Of a DNA stretch of 64,000 bases, positions 62,689-64,000 are shown piece after piece; positions within the stretch are counted from its first letter, which is position 1, and the number at the start of each line of letters is the position of its first letter. This DNA comes from Wolbachia endosymbiont (group B) of Hofmannophila pseudospretella. Lineage in GTDB: Bacteria > Pseudomonadota > Alphaproteobacteria > Rickettsiales > Anaplasmataceae. The stretch is taken from NCBI RefSeq assembly GCF_964028515.1, contig NZ_OZ034788.1, forward strand, positions 1,302,001-1,366,000, written 5' to 3'. The notes under the pieces were generated by a model. That model saw nothing but the letters and a program-made list of their open reading frames with translations. It was not told where the DNA came from and ran no database searches. The position numbers and the translations under genes were made by a program.

Positions 62689-63447
62689 ATGAACGAAAAC
62701 TCACAAAAATATGCTTCATTTTATGAGCACTTTGCGGAACTTAGAAAAAGAGTTATTTTTTGCTTTCTATTTTTTTGTGTTACCTTCGGGTTTTGTTACT
62801 ACTTTAAAGAAAATATATACCGCTTTTTACTTGCACCTTTAATAGAAGTTACAAAAGATAGCAATGATTTTTCTCTAATCTATACAGACTTAACAGAAGC
62901 GTTTTTTGTATATCTCAGGGTTGCAATAATGAGTGCACTGTTGTTTTCTTTTCCTGTGTTTGCATGGCAATTCTACATATTTCTAGCACCTGGCTTATAT
63001 AAGAGAGAAAGGGCAGTGTTATTGCCATACTTAATTGCAACACCGGTTTTGTTTGTAACGGGAGCCGCTGTAGTTTACTACTACATATTTCCCTTAGCCT
63101 GGAAATTTTTTATTGCTTTTGAACATAGCGGTAAATCTTTCGGTATACCGATAGAGTTTATGCCTTCAGTTAGTGAATATTTAGACCTTGTTCTCCAGTT
63201 TATGTTTGCATTTGGCACTGCATTCCAAATTCCAGTCATACTCACTTTAATGGTAAGAGTAGGGCTAATCACTGCACAAAGTTTGTCAAATAAACGCAGA
63301 ATTGCAATAGTGGTAATTTTCATTATTGCCGCAATCTTAACTCCACCTGATGTTCTGAGCCAAGTGGGGCTTGCAATTCCTATGCTGGTGTTATATGAGC
63401 TGTCTATCCTGATATGTAGATATATTGAGAAGAAAGCAAAGGATTGA
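62689..63447 (+). CDS. tatC: Twin-arginine translocase subunit TatC
   Basis: A 252-residue protein with six membrane helices that recognises twin-arginine signal peptides. FYEHFAELRKRVIF at the start is the conserved TatC N-terminus, and LAPGLYKRERAVLLPY, FMFAFGTAFQIPVIL and ILTPPDVLSQVGLAIPM are typical. It is coupled to gap by a three-base gap. A run of eight T after GGAGCGC at 63491-63498 may end the transcript, though the stem is weak. Confidence 0.95.
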   Translation: MNENSQKYASFYEHFAELRKRVIFCFLFFCVTFGFCYYFKENIYRFLLAPLIEVTKDSNDFSLIYTDLTEAFFVYLRVAIMSALLFSFPVFAWQFYIFLAPGLYKRERAVLLPYLIATPVLFVTGAAVVYYYIFPLAWKFFIAFEHSGKSFGIPIEFMPSVSEYLDLVLQFMFAFGTAFQIPVILTLMVRVGLITAQSLSNKRRIAIVVIFIIAAILTPPDVLSQVGLAIPMLVLYELSILICRYIEKKAKD

Positions 63448-63602
63448 ATCAAGAATATTATTTATAAACAAAGAATGAGCACCGGAGCGCTTTTTTTTGT
63501 TTGAGTGTTTTTGGCACCACAGCATTTTATTAATTTATTGACTTATTTGCTTAAATATATAGCAATTAAAGTATGTTATTATTTTGAATAGGAGAATTTT
63601 AT

Positions 63603-64000
63603 ATGCCAAAATATGAAGAGTTAAACGGAACACAACAAGGATCATATGATAAGTTACAGACTTCGATAAAAGAAGGTGAGAATATTATTAATCTTCTTAC
63701 AGGATTTTCAAAAGAGGATTTGCTGAAAATTCTTACTACTGTGAAATGTTTTAATAGCAACGATCAAGAACATACTCTAACACTGCTTGGCTATGCTATA
63801 AGTCTTAAGAACTCGTTAAGTAGTCAGAGATATATTACAAATATTCTAAATGTAGCTAAAGAGAAAGATATATTAGAAGAAGTTCTTACTAATGCGAATA
63901 TAAAGATCAAGTTTCCAAATGGTCAAGAATGTACTTTAACACCACTTGTCAATGCTATTGCTATTAATAAACAGAAAGGCATTCAAGCTATCCTAGATGT
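63603..64000 (+). CDS. Unknown, possibly ankyrin-type protein, 5' part (cut by window edge)
   Basis: Open frame of 132 codons from ATG 63603 to the edge, preceded by AGGAG. It begins MPKYEELNGTQQGSYDKLQ, and later has HTLTLLGYAISLKNS and CTLTPLVNAIAINKQKGIQAI, which have the 'TPL..AI......I..IL' rhythm of degenerate ankyrin repeats. The rest lies outside the window. Confidence 0.6.
   Translation, partial: MPKYEELNGTQQGSYDKLQTSIKEGENIINLLTGFSKEDLLKILTTVKCFNSNDQEHTLTLLGYAISLKNSLSSQRYITNILNVAKEKDILEEVLTNANIKIKFPNGQECTLTPLVNAIAINKQKGIQAILD

Overview
The window looks like a chromosome segment of a Wolbachia endosymbiont (Alphaproteobacteria, Rickettsiales, Anaplasmataceae). The basis is AT-rich coding sequence, a permuted two-piece tmRNA gene of the alphaproteobacterial type, several ankyrin-repeat genes, dense insertion sequences, and palindromic repeats of the 'ATCCCAGTGTCAAGCACTGGGAT' class sitting between and inside genes. 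No rRNA, tRNA or CRISPR array was recognised. The strain was not determined.

Layout. 1-8.5 kb: 5' part of purL (minus strand, cut by the window edge), addB, an ankyrin gene, fumC, and a repetitive unknown protein with basic motifs. 8.8-10.8 kb: an unknown repeat protein split by an IS5-family element. 10.9-16.8 kb: HAD phosphatase (in-frame stop), RDD membrane protein, bacterioferritin, SURF1, a chimera of serine-recombinase tail and MurC C-terminal domain, eno, obg. 16.9-20.9 kb: an ankyrin gene broken by one IS630-type and one IS5-type element, then another IS630-type copy. 20.9-24.6 kb: ssrA, sspB, yggT, ftsK. 24.7-29.6 kb: two unknown proteins (repeat/membrane and secreted), ispG, a J-domain/ankyrin protein and a decayed IS5 transposase. 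29.6-39.4 kb: dksA variant, ccmB, class II aldolase, IS630-type copy, tsaB, a DAACS symporter, an rpiB-ubiG fusion, dnaG, an NhaC-type antiporter. 39.6-50.1 kb: second J-domain/ankyrin protein, ferredoxin, DUF2125, ccmH, addA, ispE, Mth938-like, znuB, a small protein, holA. 50.3-61.6 kb: gltX, IS5 copy, typA, CCA-type nucleotidyltransferase, a long coiled-coil gene split by an IS630-type copy, an orphan HK97-type prohead protease, a frameshifted membrane protein, a small coiled-coil protein. 61.7-64 kb: gap, tatC, and the start of another gene cut by the edge.

How the genes work together. The conserved part is a reduced housekeeping set: glycolysis/TCA (eno, gap, fumC), MEP isoprenoid synthesis (ispG, ispE), cytochrome and respiratory assembly (ccmB, ccmH, surf1, fdx, ubiG), replication and repair (dnaG, holA, addA, addB, ftsK), translation and rescue (gltX, typA, obg, CCA enzyme, tsaB, ssrA with sspB). 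The accessory part consists of ankyrin, J-domain and coiled-coil proteins with terminal membrane segments, plausible host-interaction proteins, and these are where most insertions fall.

The most informative structural result is that three IS-broken genes return to an exact open frame when each element plus one 3-bp copy of its target (TAA/TTA) is removed. This fixes the element ends and target duplications for both IS families and indicates recent insertion. The most unusual single gene is the recombinase-MurC chimera at 13.16-14.16 kb, which may record a phage-type integration event in murC.
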